From: Bacilli bacterium
GTDB taxonomy: Bacteria; Bacillota_I; Bacilli_A; RF39; UBA660
Assembly (NCBI GenBank): GCA_017512495.1
Contig: JAFWGF010000028.1
Location: 1 to 36,061 of the forward strand
Direction of reading: 5' to 3'
Length of the DNA: 36,061 nucleotides
Shown: piece by piece, positions 1 through 9,454 of the stretch
Layout: each line of letters opens with the position of its first letter
How positions within the stretch are numbered: the stretch's first letter is position 1
Position numbers and translations under genes: made by a program
Notes under the pieces: generated by a model
Told to the model about the DNA's origin: nothing
Seen by the model: the letters and a program-made list of their open reading frames with translations, nothing else
The model's database searches: none

Positions 1-300
1 GCTTCCTCTGAAGTTTTTTCCTCTTTTGGCTCTTCTTTTACTTCAGCTTTCTCTTCAACAGGTTCTTCTTTCTTTTCCTCTGCTGGAGCTTCTTCTGAAG
101 TTTTTTCCTCTTTTGGCTCTTCTTTTACTTCAGCTTTCTCTTCAACAGGTTCTTCTTTCTTTTCCTCTGCTGGAGCTTCTTCTGAAGTTTTTTCTTCTTT
201 TGGCTCTTCTTTTACTTCATTTTTCTCTTCAGCAGGTTCTTCTTTCTTTTCCTCTGCTGGAGCTTCTTCTGAAGCTTTTTCTTCCTTAGGCTCTTCTTTT
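1..300. repeat. 87-bp in-frame tandem repeat (29 aa, Glu/Lys/Ala/Pro-rich)
   Basis: Units begin near 1, 88, 175 and 262 with a spacing of exactly 87 bases, almost identical between copies, the last partial and more diverged. On the minus strand each unit codes for 29 residues rich in EEK and PxEE patterns (for example SEEAPAEEKKEEP). The array may continue beyond the left edge. Near-identity points to recent slippage or unequal recombination. The encoded tail is probably a flexible charged linker; a similar but non-repetitive linker lies between kinase and receiver in the protein at 4277-6490. Confidence 0.92.
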
Positions 301-2282
301 TCAGTAGTACCTTTATTCATAAATTCTTCTTTATCTTCTACATATGTATTAACTTTTTCACCGAAGTATGTTGTTACTAACTCATCTAGTTCTTGAAGAC
401 TAACTGGCATTGGTAAATAATAATCAAATCCAGCTTCGATATATTTTTCACCCATTCCAGTCATAGCATTTGCTGTAAATGCAACAATTGGAGGTATATC
501 AAATACATCTAATTTTTTAATTATTTTAACTGTATCAACACCATCCATCTCAGGCATCATATCATCAAGTAAGATTAAATCATAATGATTACCATACTTA
601 AATTTATATACACAGTCTTTTCCATTTTTAGCTGTTTCGATTTTAAATTTATACTTCTCTAGCAATCTAGTTGCTACTTTCAAGTTAGTTTCATTATCAT
701 CAACTATCAATGCAGTATAATTTGAACAATCTAGATGTCTTATATAACCATCTTCAGTCTTTTCAGATGAAACGTCTTTTTGTACACCAATTGGAGTATC
801 ATCTATTACTCTAAAAGGTATATCAACAAAGAATGTGGTTCCTACTTCAAAATCACTTGAAAACCAAATTTTACCACCCATTAATTCAACAAACTGTTTA
901 GTAATTACTAATCCTAAACCAGTTCCTTCAATATCGTTACTAGTAGCATCTTCTAATCTAGAATATTTCTTAAATACTTTATCATAATCCTCTTTCTTAA
1001 TACCATAACCAGTATCTGATATCTTAAAGTGTAGTAATACTTGTTTGTTATCTAAAGTTTCAGGTATACATGTTAATTTTATTTTTCCAACTTCAGTATA
1101 TTTAACTGAATTATTAGCAATGTTTAATAATATTTGATAAATCTTTGTAGAATCTCCCCAAATTACTGATGGTATATGCTCATCTAATTCAGTAATAAAC
1201 TCAATAGGTTTTTTACCTAAACGGGATTTAATAACACTAGCTAACTCTTTTACAAGTTTATCTAAGTTACAATTTTTTGCATTAATAGTATTTTGTTCTG
1301 ATTCTATCTTTGAAATGTCCAAAATATTATTGATAATATCAACTAAGTTATTACCAGCTGTATAGATATTTTCAATATCGGCTCTTGCTGTTTTAGGATC
1401 AAAATCAGTACTTGTTAATAATGAATCACTAAATCCTACTATTGCATTCATAGGTGTTCTAATTTCATGAGACATATTTGATAGGAAATCTGTCTTAGCT
1501 CTATTAGATTTTTCAATACCTGTTTTTAAATCTTCTATTTCTTTTCTCAATCTAATATCTGGGTTTTCAACCATGAAATACAAGAAATAAACTTGAATTG
1601 CTGCACATATACAATAAACTGTTGTTTCTCTAACAAAATATTGACATACAATTGCAACAAACATTACCGCATAAACAAACACAACTGATAGTTTATTAAA
1701 TGTTGCCTGTTTTCTATATGTTACTAATGTTTCAAATAATGATATTCCACCAGAAACAAACATATATACAATTACAAAATACGTATTTATTCCAGAAATA
1801 AAGTTTAAATTATTTATATCTAACATTGAAAATGGTAAGAATAAATAAATTATCATTGATAAAAATTTAACAATGTCATTCCCAACAATTTTTTTAGAAA
1901 TTGATAATCCTGTATATAATTTTTTAAAGCCACCTTCTTCTGGCCATTCTTCTTCTCCATCACCTGACAAGAATAATAGATTATAAACTCTATATGTACC
2001 AAACCACCAAATAAAGCATTCCCAATGTATTGCATAAATTATTCTAAATGGAATACCAGTTACTCCTTCATTTAGGAAGAATACAACTACTGCATTACTA
2101 ACTAATAATGTAATAATTGTAAAAAGAATTATTTTAAAGAATACAGCTCGAATAGAATTCTTTCTCTTTTTATTAAAATAAATAACTAGCAGCCATATTA
2201 TTGTAACAAAACATATAAATAAATATAAAATACTTGCAATAATACCATCAGGAGCATGTACTAAATTCTCTATAAAACTCAT
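1..2282 (-). CDS. Hybrid sensor histidine kinase with receiver domain and Glu/Lys/Pro repeat tail (partial, C-terminus cut by window edge)
   Basis: Membrane sensor kinase; 760 codons are visible and the gene continues past base 1. Residues 1-240 hold about six or seven hydrophobic segments with no recognisable extracellular sensor. The HisKA H-box SHEIRTP puts the phospho-His at about 272. The ATPase domain has the N-box Asn near 390, DTGYG at 423-427 and GTGLGL at 453-458, so the kinase core looks intact. A receiver follows (about 523-640) with DD at 528-529 and the phospho-Asp at about 573, but the conserved Lys is Met (LPMP near 625). From about 660 the chain becomes an exact 29-residue E/K/A/P repeat. 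The start ATG at 2282 has GGGGTGAT just upstream and lies 15 bases after the stop of the previous kinase, so the two are co-transcribed. Stimulus and output are unknown. Confidence 0.88.
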   Translation of the reverse strand, partial: MSFIENLVHAPDGIIASILYLFICFVTIIWLLVIYFNKKRKNSIRAVFFKIILFTIITLLVSNAVVVFFLNEGVTGIPFRIIYAIHWECFIWWFGTYRVYNLLFLSGDGEEEWPEEGGFKKLYTGLSISKKIVGNDIVKFLSMIIYLFLPFSMLDINNLNFISGINTYFVIVYMFVSGGISLFETLVTYRKQATFNKLSVVFVYAVMFVAIVCQYFVRETTVYCICAAIQVYFLYFMVENPDIRLRKEIEDLKTGIEKSNRAKTDFLSNMSHEIRTPMNAIVGFSDSLLTSTDFDPKTARADIENIYTAGNNLVDIINNILDISKIESEQNTINAKNCNLDKLVKELASVIKSRLGKKPIEFITELDEHIPSVIWGDSTKIYQILLNIANNSVKYTEVGKIKLTCIPETLDNKQVLLHFKISDTGYGIKKEDYDKVFKKYSRLEDATSNDIEGTGLGLVITKQFVELMGGKIWFSSDFEVGTTFFVDIPFRVIDDTPIGVQKDVSSEKTEDGYIRHLDCSNYTALIVDDNETNLKVATRLLEKYKFKIETAKNGKDCVYKFKYGNHYDLILLDDMMPEMDGVDTVKIIKKLDVFDIPPIVAFTANAMTGMGEKYIEAGFDYYLPMPVSLQELDELVTTYFGEKVNTYVEDKEEFMNKGTTEKEEPKEEKASEEAPAEEKKEEPAEEKNEVKEEPKEEKTSEEAPAEEKKEEPVEEKAEVKEEPKEEKTSEEAPAEEKKEEPVEEKAEVKEEPKEEKTSEE

Positions 2283-2297
2283 CCAAATCACCCCTTC

Positions 2298-4151
2298 CTA
2301 TTGTCCCATGTACTTTCTAAGTACTTTATTTAAATCTTTGTATTGGAATGGTTTAGGTAAGTAATCCGTAAATCCTTCCTCGATATATTTTTCTCGAGAT
2401 CCTGAATAAGAATTCGCAGTTAATGCTATGATTGGCATCTCATTTCCATTTTCTCTTAATACATGTACGGCCTCTACTCCATCCATACCAGGCATTAAGT
2501 GATCTAAGAAAACGATATCAAAAGCACCATTTTTAACTAAATCAATACACTCTTGTCCATTAGAAGCTGTAGTTACATCTAATTTAAATTGCTTTAGTAA
2601 TCTTGCAGCTATTTTTATATTTACATTATTATCATCAACTAATAAAGCTTTCAAACCAGTTAAATCTAATGGTGTATCTTCAACGTTACCAACACTTTCT
2701 ATGAAAACTGTTCCAATTTTCATATCATCAACAACTTCTTGATCCAAACTTATTATATATCTAGTACCTTTACCAGTTTCATTTTTGAAATCAATTGTAC
2801 CACCCATTAAATCAATTAATCTTTTTGCAACAATCAATCCTAGCTTTTCTTTATTAGTACCTTGTGAATTATTATCTTCAGAAAACTCATCAAAGTCTTT
2901 ATTAAATTCTTCTTCTGTCATTAAATGCCCTGAATTAGAAACAATAAGACTTAATTTAAATAAAGAACCAACGTAAGCTCCACCAACGTCTAGTGAAACA
3001 CTACCATAATTAGTATTTTGAATTGCATTTAATAGTACATTAACAATAATCTTATAAATCTTATCTGAATCACCTTTATATGAAACAGGAATATTACTAT
3101 CAACGTTAATTTTGAAATCTAATTGATCTCTAGAAATCTTAGAAATTATTAAACTGTTTATTTCTCTTAATAATTCTTCAACTTTATATTCTTTTGCTTC
3201 TACTTCTTCTTTTCCAGATTCAATTCTTGATATATCCAATATATTATTTATTAATTCTAATAAATTTGTAGATGCTTCTTTAATATCTTGAGCATCTTTT
3301 TTTACTTTTTCCTCTGTTAATTCTCTTTCTTCAAGTAATGATTGTGAAAATCCTAAAACTGTATTCATTGGTGTTCTAATAGCATGTGAAATACTTGCTA
3401 AGAAATTACTTTTAGCTTTATTAGCAGCCTCAGCACTTTCTCTACTTTCTTCTGCATCTTTTAATAGTTTAGTATCTTGACTTTCTGTTGTGAAGAAAGT
3501 ACCTATCATAAAGTATGCAATAAGTGTATAAATGTAATTAATACCATTATCAAAGTATACAACTTCAATTAAGGCAAATAAAATGAATGTTACACCGAAG
3601 TATGCCGCTGGTATTGTTAATTCCTTAGGATTTGTTTTACGATAACGCCAAATTAAATATGAAGAGAAAATACAAACAATTATACCTAAAACATAAACAG
3701 GATATAATGCAGGACCTCTGAATAATACCCAATGTGGAATAATAATAGCATTATACTCTATTGGTAAGAATAAAGTAATTAAATATATAATTGAATCAAA
3801 CGTAATAACAAATATTCCTAAAAGACGACGAATTTTAGTATATCTAGTTAGATTAGAATCATCAACAGTAGCAACATAACAATATACAATTGCTAAAGTA
3901 AAGATTTCAATATCAACTAGAATATGAATACGACATAAAATTTCTATTAGTAATTGATTGCTTAAACTATCTATTGCCCATATACAAATAATTTCAATTA
4001 TTCCAACTATAATAGTCCATATTAATAACAATCCATAAAATAAGTTCGTTAATCCTCCTGTTTTATTGGCTTTTCTCTTATAAAGATACACAATTATCAT
4101 AAGAACACAATATACTAACGAAACAATTCCAAACGCTGATCCTATAACCAT
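2298..4151 (-). CDS. Hybrid histidine kinase-like protein with degenerate kinase core and intact receiver
   Basis: 617 residues. About seven membrane segments in residues 1-220, then a dimerisation/H-box region where the His is kept (H256) but the following Glu, which acts in phosphotransfer, is Ala (SHAIRTP). In the ATPase part the N-box Asn (about 375) is present, yet the G1 box reads SNSGHL (405-410) in place of DxGxG, and the G2 region reads QGTNKEKLGL with extra residues in place of GTGLGL. ATP binding is therefore doubtful. The receiver (about 500-617) is complete: DD 506-507, phospho-Asp 550, Thr 578, Lys 600 in LPKPF. I infer a pseudokinase that may dimerise with, or be phosphorylated by, its neighbours. 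ATG with GGGAG eight bases upstream; it leads a two-gene unit with the kinase at 1-2282. Confidence 0.88.
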   Translation of the reverse strand: MVIGSAFGIVSLVYCVLMIIVYLYKRKANKTGGLTNLFYGLLLIWTIIVGIIEIICIWAIDSLSNQLLIEILCRIHILVDIEIFTLAIVYCYVATVDDSNLTRYTKIRRLLGIFVITFDSIIYLITLFLPIEYNAIIIPHWVLFRGPALYPVYVLGIIVCIFSSYLIWRYRKTNPKELTIPAAYFGVTFILFALIEVVYFDNGINYIYTLIAYFMIGTFFTTESQDTKLLKDAEESRESAEAANKAKSNFLASISHAIRTPMNTVLGFSQSLLEERELTEEKVKKDAQDIKEASTNLLELINNILDISRIESGKEEVEAKEYKVEELLREINSLIISKISRDQLDFKINVDSNIPVSYKGDSDKIYKIIVNVLLNAIQNTNYGSVSLDVGGAYVGSLFKLSLIVSNSGHLMTEEEFNKDFDEFSEDNNSQGTNKEKLGLIVAKRLIDLMGGTIDFKNETGKGTRYIISLDQEVVDDMKIGTVFIESVGNVEDTPLDLTGLKALLVDDNNVNIKIAARLLKQFKLDVTTASNGQECIDLVKNGAFDIVFLDHLMPGMDGVEAVHVLRENGNEMPIIALTANSYSGSREKYIEEGFTDYLPKPFQYKDLNKVLRKYMGQ

Positions 4152-4226
4152 TTATTACACTCCCTTTTCATATCCTAATACCCTATAGTATCTTATTCTA
4201 CATATACTAATTTTATAATAATTATC

Positions 4227-4261
4227 AAAAAAAAACAACCTTATATTGATTGTTTTTTTTT
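4227..4261 (-). terminator. Rho-independent terminator after the kinase gene at 4277-6490
   Basis: On the minus strand an A-run and CAATC pair with GGTTG and a run of eight or more T around a seven-base loop. It lies just after the TAA of the upstream kinase and before the gene at 2298-4151. Confidence 0.85.
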
Positions 4262-4276
4262 GTTTTTTCTAGTTTT

Positions 4277-6490
4277 TTATTTTTGACAAAATTTATCAAG
4301 TGTAGCCTTTATTTGATCTTGCTTAAATGGCTTTGCAATATAATCATCAAATCCTAAATCTAAGTACTTTTCACGAGCTCCTGCAACTGCATCTGCAGTT
4401 AAAGCAACAACTGGAGTATCAAAACCGGGCATTTCTTTTAATTTTGCTAATGTTTCATCTCCGCTCATACCAGGCATCATAATATCCATAAATATTAAAT
4501 CATAATGATTTGCATTAACTTTATCAAGACACTCTTGACCTGATAAAGCTCCTTCTGTTTTAGGTTTATAATGAGCTAAAGCTCTGTCAGCAACTTTAAT
4601 ATTTAATTGATTATCATCAACTATTAAAACATTTTTTGAAGAATAATCATCTGAAGCAGGCTTACTATCTTCAACCTTAACTTCCTCTTTCTTCTCTTCT
4701 ACCGGTGCTTCTACCTTAACTTCTGCAACTGGCTCAACTTTAACCTCAGAAACCTCTTCTTTTGGTGCCTCAACCGGTGCTTCTACTTTAGTTTCTGAAG
4801 TTTCCTCTTTTAATTCAACAGCTTCTTCCTTTTTTTCTTCTGGTTTAGTTTCACCATTATTAGCTTGTTGTTTCTTAGCTAATAATTCTTTTCTTCTGCG
4901 AAGTATTTCTTGTCTCTTTTCTTCTTCTTCTTTTAAGTCTTGAGCTTTTATTAATTCTTCAATATTTTCATTATTTGCAGCTTTATTTTCATTATCCATA
5001 ATACCAAAATCTCCCATCTCATTATCATTTTCTTTATTACCATCGTAAATAACTATATTTTTAAATTCGTTATCACTACTTCTTTTACTTATTTTCTGTG
5101 GTATTTGAACTGCAAATAGTGATCCTTCACCTACAGTACTTTGTACATTAATTTTACCATTTAACATATCTACTAATTGCTTAGTAATAGCAAGTCCTAA
5201 CCCAGTACCCTGATTAGCACTATTTATTTCTGCATCTAAACGTTCAAATTTATTAAATAACTTATCTTGATTTTCTTCTGAAATTCCTTTTCCAGTATCT
5301 TCTACAAAAATAATTAAATTACAAGTATCATCTTGATCAAAAGCACATTTAGCTGTTAATGAAATAGTCCCTTTTTCTGTATATTTAATCGCATTAGTAA
5401 TCAAATTATTAACTATTTCTTTTATATGTGTTTTATCACCGATTACTTCATCAGGTATTTCTCCTGCAATTCTTAAGAAATAATCTATCGGTTTTTTCTC
5501 TAATTTACTAACATTTGCTCTAGCTAAACCTTCTAATTCAGCTTTAAAATTATATGGAACTTCCACTACTTCCATTTCATTACTCTCAATTTTAGATATA
5601 TCTAATAAATTACCAACTATTTCTAACAAAGTATCAGCAGAGGCTGAAATATCTTGAGCATCTTCCATAATCTGACTAGGTAACGGATCCTCATAATTAC
5701 TTATATCATCACTAAAACCTATAATAGCATTTAACGGTGTACGAATTTCATGAGACATACTACTTAAGAAATCACTCTTAGCTTGATTAGCATGTTCAGC
5801 TTCTTCTTTTGCTTTCTCTACTATTTGCAACATTTTCATATCAGGATTTTCAATTGTATGATACATCAAACAACAAATCACTGTTTCTATCAAATCAATA
5901 ATAATTATATATGGGTAATGTCTTTGAATTATTATTGATATTGTTCCACCGATTATAAAAAATAATAACGGAACCATTTTTTTATTTGATAATTCACTAT
6001 ATTTTATAACCATTATAATGATTAACATAACAACAATAATAGCAGATAAAATATATGTTATGTTAACATCAATACCATAGGTATAAAATTGCATATTTGC
6101 AGTATCTCTATACACGCTGATTGGCATAAATAAAAAAGCAATAGGTACCAAAACAGCACAAGCATTAATAATCTTTATTAGCACTTTGTTTTTATCAATA
6201 TTAGATACAGTCACTAAATATATTAATAGTATCACACCAAATAAATAATAATAGCTAAGCATTCCTTTTAAAACTATAAAAGAAAGAAAATATGGTATTT
6301 GTTCATAATAAAAACATATCACCTCTGAAAGAAGATGTAATAATAACCCAATAAAATTAGCAATCAACAAATTTCTGTATATTCTTGTTTCTTCATTTTT
6401 TGCATTGCTTTTAATGAGAAAAATCACAATTAATGAAGTAATATACAAAAGGCAAACAATTATAGCTAATGTAATTTTTGTAAATACCAC
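4277..6490 (-). CDS. Hybrid sensor histidine kinase with long acidic linker and C-terminal receiver
   Basis: 737 residues from the chosen start. About seven membrane segments (1-215), then a complete kinase: SHEIRTP with phospho-His about 247, N-box Asn about 366, DTGKG 398-402, GTGLGL 428-433. Residues about 505-615 form a charged linker with VEAP/KEE patterns and a helical E/K/R stretch. The receiver (about 620-737) is canonical: DD, phospho-Asp about 669, Lys about 720 in AKPF. No DNA-binding output domain. GTG at 6490 is preferred over the in-frame GTG at 6511, because AAGGAG sits seven bases before 6490 while 6511 has no ribosome site and coincides with the likely transcription start (TATAAT at 6518-6523). 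It is the only one of the three kinases here with all catalytic boxes and all receiver residues. Confidence 0.9.
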   Translation of the reverse strand: MVFTKITLAIIVCLLYITSLIVIFLIKSNAKNEETRIYRNLLIANFIGLLLHLLSEVICFYYEQIPYFLSFIVLKGMLSYYYLFGVILLIYLVTVSNIDKNKVLIKIINACAVLVPIAFLFMPISVYRDTANMQFYTYGIDVNITYILSAIIVVMLIIIMVIKYSELSNKKMVPLLFFIIGGTISIIIQRHYPYIIIIDLIETVICCLMYHTIENPDMKMLQIVEKAKEEAEHANQAKSDFLSSMSHEIRTPLNAIIGFSDDISNYEDPLPSQIMEDAQDISASADTLLEIVGNLLDISKIESNEMEVVEVPYNFKAELEGLARANVSKLEKKPIDYFLRIAGEIPDEVIGDKTHIKEIVNNLITNAIKYTEKGTISLTAKCAFDQDDTCNLIIFVEDTGKGISEENQDKLFNKFERLDAEINSANQGTGLGLAITKQLVDMLNGKINVQSTVGEGSLFAVQIPQKISKRSSDNEFKNIVIYDGNKENDNEMGDFGIMDNENKAANNENIEELIKAQDLKEEEEKRQEILRRRKELLAKKQQANNGETKPEEKKEEAVELKEETSETKVEAPVEAPKEEVSEVKVEPVAEVKVEAPVEEKKEEVKVEDSKPASDDYSSKNVLIVDDNQLNIKVADRALAHYKPKTEGALSGQECLDKVNANHYDLIFMDIMMPGMSGDETLAKLKEMPGFDTPVVALTADAVAGAREKYLDLGFDDYIAKPFKQDQIKATLDKFCQK

Positions 6491-6517
6491 ATAACCACTC
6501 CTTATCCTCACAATTAT

Positions 6518-6523
6518 ATTATA
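6518..6523 (-). promoter_or_regulatory. -10 box for the kinase gene at 4277-6490
   Basis: TATAAT on the minus strand (a second overlapping copy lies five bases on). The -35 is not convincing because the upstream sequence is the terminator hairpin. Predicted start of transcription near 6511, which supports translation from GTG 6490. Confidence 0.5.
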
Positions 6524-6529
6524 ACATAA

Positions 6530-6563
6530 AAAAAGAATATAACTACATTTTTATATTCTTTTT
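6530..6563 (-). terminator. Terminator of the acyl-CoA synthetase gene
   Basis: Perfect 13-bp stem (AAAAAGAATATAA with its complement) around an eight-base loop, followed on the minus strand by a T-run. It overlaps the TAA of the synthetase at 6551. Confidence 0.85.
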
Positions 6564-8446
6564 ATTATTTTTTTATTTTCTTCTATTAAATAGTTCTTAT
6601 CAATATGAATCAATCCATCAGTTTCTCTTTTCATTGCTTCAGTATCTCTTTTACCAAAAGGTTTGAAAGGAAATTCTTTTCTGATTTTAAATTCAGTTGG
6701 AACCATTATAATATCGTTATATTCATCAAAAATTCTTTTTTGTATTTCTATCAAACGATCATACAGTTTTTCAATGTTTTCTTCATATAATTTTTCACTT
6801 TCTTCATCAAATATAATATGTAAAACAAAACCATCAGATATTTCATCTCTAACCATACTTACGCAATCACACATTTTGATATCAGATTCTCCCTGTAAAA
6901 CTCTTTCAATATCAAAATTATATATCTTTTTGCCTTCAGAAATAGAAAAATCTTCAGCCCTTCCATCAACAAATAAATCTCCGTTTTCACCCATACTTCC
7001 GATATCACCAGTACAATTCCATCTTGTTCCAAATTCGTCATAATGGAAATACTTTTCGTTTTCATCAGGACGATTATAATAACCAATCATTCCACATGGA
7101 GTATTAACTACTATGTTTCCTCTTCCACCATATGGCAATTCATTAAAATCGTCATCAACAATCTTAACTGTTACTCCAGGAATTGGAATTCCTACAGAAT
7201 CTGCAGGATGATTAATTTTATTTGATTGACTAGTAACTTGTGCTCCACATTCACATTGACCATAGGCAACTATAATTTTAGTATCAACACCCATGTCTTT
7301 CAAAACACCTTCGATTTTATCCTTTAAATCATTATTAAGAGCTTCTCCCCCTTGAACAGGTGTATACATATGAGATAATTTTTTCCCCTCAGTTAATCTT
7401 TTGTCTAAAAAACCTTCATATAAACTTGTAGATCCTATCGAATAATCCAATTTTTTCTTTATAATATTCTTCACAAAGACATCTCTTTCAAATCGTGGAT
7501 CTTGAAAAATTGTAACTCCATAGTGCAAAGGTAAATGTACTGATGTGCTTAATCCTGTAGAATACCATGGTGGAACTACTTGATACATTTTTTGACCACG
7601 ATTTATGTCAATAGTATTTGCATCATATGATAAAACTGAATATTGAAAACTATCATGCGATAAAACTATTGCTTTTGATGCCCCAGTTGTTCCGCTAGAA
7701 TAAACCATACAAAAAGGATAATCTTTTTCGTATGAAAAAGTTTCAGGTACAATTCTTTTATTTCCATCCTTTATAAACTGATTCCACCATAACTCATTAA
7801 CATAATTTAACTTTATCTTATTTTTTTTAGGGATATATCTCAAAGGACTAGAATTAAGAGTTGGAATTACAATTACTTTTTTTACTGTTGATTTATTAAC
7901 AGATTCTTTAATTTGCGGATAAAAACTATCCATAACAATTAAAGTGTCACTTTCACAATCCGAAATTCTAGCACTCATTTGATCCTTATCAAAATATGGT
8001 GGCATCATATTAGCAATAGCTCCTATTTTAGCTAATGCGTATACAGTATATATGCACTCTGGAATTCCAGCACAACATACCGTCACAAAATCCCCTTTCT
8101 TTATACCATATTCTTCTAGAGATTTTGCAGTTTTATCGATTTGTTCAAACATTTTTTTGTAAGAAATATTACCACCAAAATACATAATAGCTAAATTTTT
8201 TAAATCATTCTGATTTTGTTTTAAAATATCTTGATATACTGTACTATTATTATCTATTTTATAATAACTATCTAGTTTAAAAAAACTTAGCCATGGTCTA
8301 TCAATACTGGGATACCCAGAATTAAAACCAAATGTTTTTCCTTGACTAATTTCATTAAGCAACAACACTTTTTTTTCTTCACTAATATTAGAATTAGCCA
8401 AAATTCTATTTTTTACTTCTTGAATTTCTTTTTCCTCTTTTGTCAT
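6551..8446 (-). CDS. AMP-forming acyl-CoA synthetase / ligase family protein
   Basis: 631 residues; ANL superfamily enzyme that would adenylate a carboxylic acid and pass it to CoA or another acceptor. Visible core motifs: the P-loop YSSGTTGASK at about 249-258, YGQCECGAQ, the hinge-side WNCTGDIG, the variant GRAEDFSI, and a C-terminal PFKPFGKRD whose Lys fits the catalytic Lys. The first 80 or so residues are an N-terminal extension. The substrate cannot be told; the length resembles acetyl/propionyl-CoA synthetases but the motifs are divergent. ATG 8446 is chosen over ATG 8470: AAGGGGG lies eight bases before 8446, and the promoter at 8473-8501 would start transcription near 8466. Stands alone, with its own promoter and terminator. 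Confidence 0.85.
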   Translation of the reverse strand: MTKEEKEIQEVKNRILANSNISEEKKVLLLNEISQGKTFGFNSGYPSIDRPWLSFFKLDSYYKIDNNSTVYQDILKQNQNDLKNLAIMYFGGNISYKKMFEQIDKTAKSLEEYGIKKGDFVTVCCAGIPECIYTVYALAKIGAIANMMPPYFDKDQMSARISDCESDTLIVMDSFYPQIKESVNKSTVKKVIVIPTLNSSPLRYIPKKNKIKLNYVNELWWNQFIKDGNKRIVPETFSYEKDYPFCMVYSSGTTGASKAIVLSHDSFQYSVLSYDANTIDINRGQKMYQVVPPWYSTGLSTSVHLPLHYGVTIFQDPRFERDVFVKNIIKKKLDYSIGSTSLYEGFLDKRLTEGKKLSHMYTPVQGGEALNNDLKDKIEGVLKDMGVDTKIIVAYGQCECGAQVTSQSNKINHPADSVGIPIPGVTVKIVDDDFNELPYGGRGNIVVNTPCGMIGYYNRPDENEKYFHYDEFGTRWNCTGDIGSMGENGDLFVDGRAEDFSISEGKKIYNFDIERVLQGESDIKMCDCVSMVRDEISDGFVLHIIFDEESEKLYEENIEKLYDRLIEIQKRIFDEYNDIIMVPTEFKIRKEFPFKPFGKRDTEAMKRETDGLIHIDKNYLIEENKKIIKRI

Positions 8447-8472
8447 ATAATAGTCCCCCTTGTTAGGCATGT

Positions 8473-8501
8473 ATTATAACACACTTTGCATTATATTTCA
8501 A
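8473..8501 (-). promoter_or_regulatory. Sigma-A-type promoter of the acyl-CoA synthetase gene
   Basis: TTGAAA (8501-8496), 17-base spacer, TATAAT (8478-8473) on the minus strand. It places the RNA start about 20 bases before ATG 8446. A further TTGACA upstream, with a TATTAT 18 bases on, could be a second promoter. Confidence 0.75.
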
Positions 8502-8565
8502 TCTAATTTAATAATATCTAATTATACACGTTATTGTCAAATCACTTAACAGTTATTTTACTTAC

Positions 8566-8592
8566 AAAAAAAGAGCTTATCTTGAAAGCCCT
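8566..8592 (-). terminator. Terminator overlapping the end of the PgeF-like gene
   Basis: Seven-pair stem (one G-T pair) around a seven-base loop with a seven-T tail on the minus strand; the TAA stop lies at the loop edge. The stem-loop sequence is almost identical to the one ending the enolase gene. Confidence 0.75.
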
Positions 8593-9413
8593 TCTAATTT
8601 TTTCTCACGTAAAACCCTTTGATATGAACCTTTCTTTTTACCTGTAAAGAAAGTTCCAGCAAAGTTACGTCCGTTCTTAGTACTATCTCCATTAAAAGCT
8701 GCGCTATTTGAATAATATCTTGGATCTGTAATAGTATCATCTGGACTCATTAAAACCCCAGCAACGTTTCTATCTAGTAATTGTTTTCTAACAACTCTCT
8801 TTAAATTAATATGGTATAAACCATCTTCTCCTAAAGTAATTGCTTTTTCCCACATTTTTTCATCTTTTGCCCATTTTGGATAACTATCATATGTCCAACT
8901 GATTCCAGCGCACATAGATACATAAGCAACGATATCCTCATCACGTGAACCATATGATTCAAGTAATGCATCAACTACTAACATTGGCATTTTAATATCG
9001 ACTAAATCTGCACTACAATGACCTATAGCTGCGACACCTTTTTCTACATCAAAAGCCATAACTACCGGACAATCAGCTACTGGATGACCAATTACAACAC
9101 TTGGAACATCATCAGTAATAACTAAAATATCTTCAGATATATCAGACCAGCCATTAGGATTAGCTTCTACACAATCCTGATCTAACTCAAACCAAGTACC
9201 TGTTTTATCAGTTTGATCTGCCATAAACATTTTATGCCCATCAAAACCAAAATCTTTTCCAGCTTTTAATCTATGACTCAAAAAAGCTCTTTGTCTATCT
9301 TCAACTGTATAGTCTTCTGGATAAAACCTTTTAGCAGTATTCATATTACCATATGCTATACCAGTTTCTACTATCCTAAACTTTCCAGAATTTACTCTGA
9401 CATTTTTAATCAT
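8577..9413 (-). CDS. YfiH/PgeF-like (polyphenol oxidase / purine nucleoside phosphorylase family) protein
   Basis: 278 residues. The layout matches the YfiH/PgeF (Cu-oxidase_4, LACC1) fold: a His in FDGHKMF (H60), VADCPV (Cys 115) in place of TADC, then AIGHCSADLVD (H132) in place of the usual AHAGWRG, an MCAGISWTY segment, and a C-terminal NSAAFNGDSTKNGR that resembles the family end. The His-Cys-His metal site therefore seems present, but the motifs around it are unusual. Members act on purine nucleosides or remove faulty peptidoglycan precursors; the nearby murD/murI make a cell-wall role possible (inference). ATG 9413 has GGAGGAG five bases upstream and a good -10 box. No signal peptide. 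Confidence 0.65.
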   Translation of the reverse strand: MIKNVRVNSGKFRIVETGIAYGNMNTAKRFYPEDYTVEDRQRAFLSHRLKAGKDFGFDGHKMFMADQTDKTGTWFELDQDCVEANPNGWSDISEDILVITDDVPSVVIGHPVADCPVVMAFDVEKGVAAIGHCSADLVDIKMPMLVVDALLESYGSRDEDIVAYVSMCAGISWTYDSYPKWAKDEKMWEKAITLGEDGLYHINLKRVVRKQLLDRNVAGVLMSPDDTITDPRYYSNSAAFNGDSTKNGRNFAGTFFTGKKKGSYQRVLREKKLEGLSR

Positions 9414-9436
9414 AATTTCTCCTCCAACGATGACAT

Positions 9437-9442
9437 ATTATA
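9437..9442 (-). promoter_or_regulatory. Extended -10 promoter of the PgeF-like gene
   Basis: TGGTATAAT on the minus strand (TGN plus TATAAT), with TTTACT 17 bases upstream as a weak -35. It lies between the enolase terminator and the ribosome site at 9419-9425. Confidence 0.65.
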
Positions 9443-9454
9443 CCATATTTCAAA

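Noticed and set aside
26..289. Plus-strand Leu-rich open frame
   Set aside because: It is the antisense of the E/K/P repeat tail, with no ribosome site and an unnatural composition.
1..300. Direct repeats as a CRISPR array
   Set aside because: The 87-base units are contiguous, lack spacers and are in frame inside a coding sequence.
2283..2300. TAG read-through joining the two kinases at 2298-4151 and 1-2282
   Set aside because: The frame is shared over a 15-base gap, but both proteins are complete with their own membrane regions, and a good ribosome site lies in the gap. A shared frame has a one in three chance.
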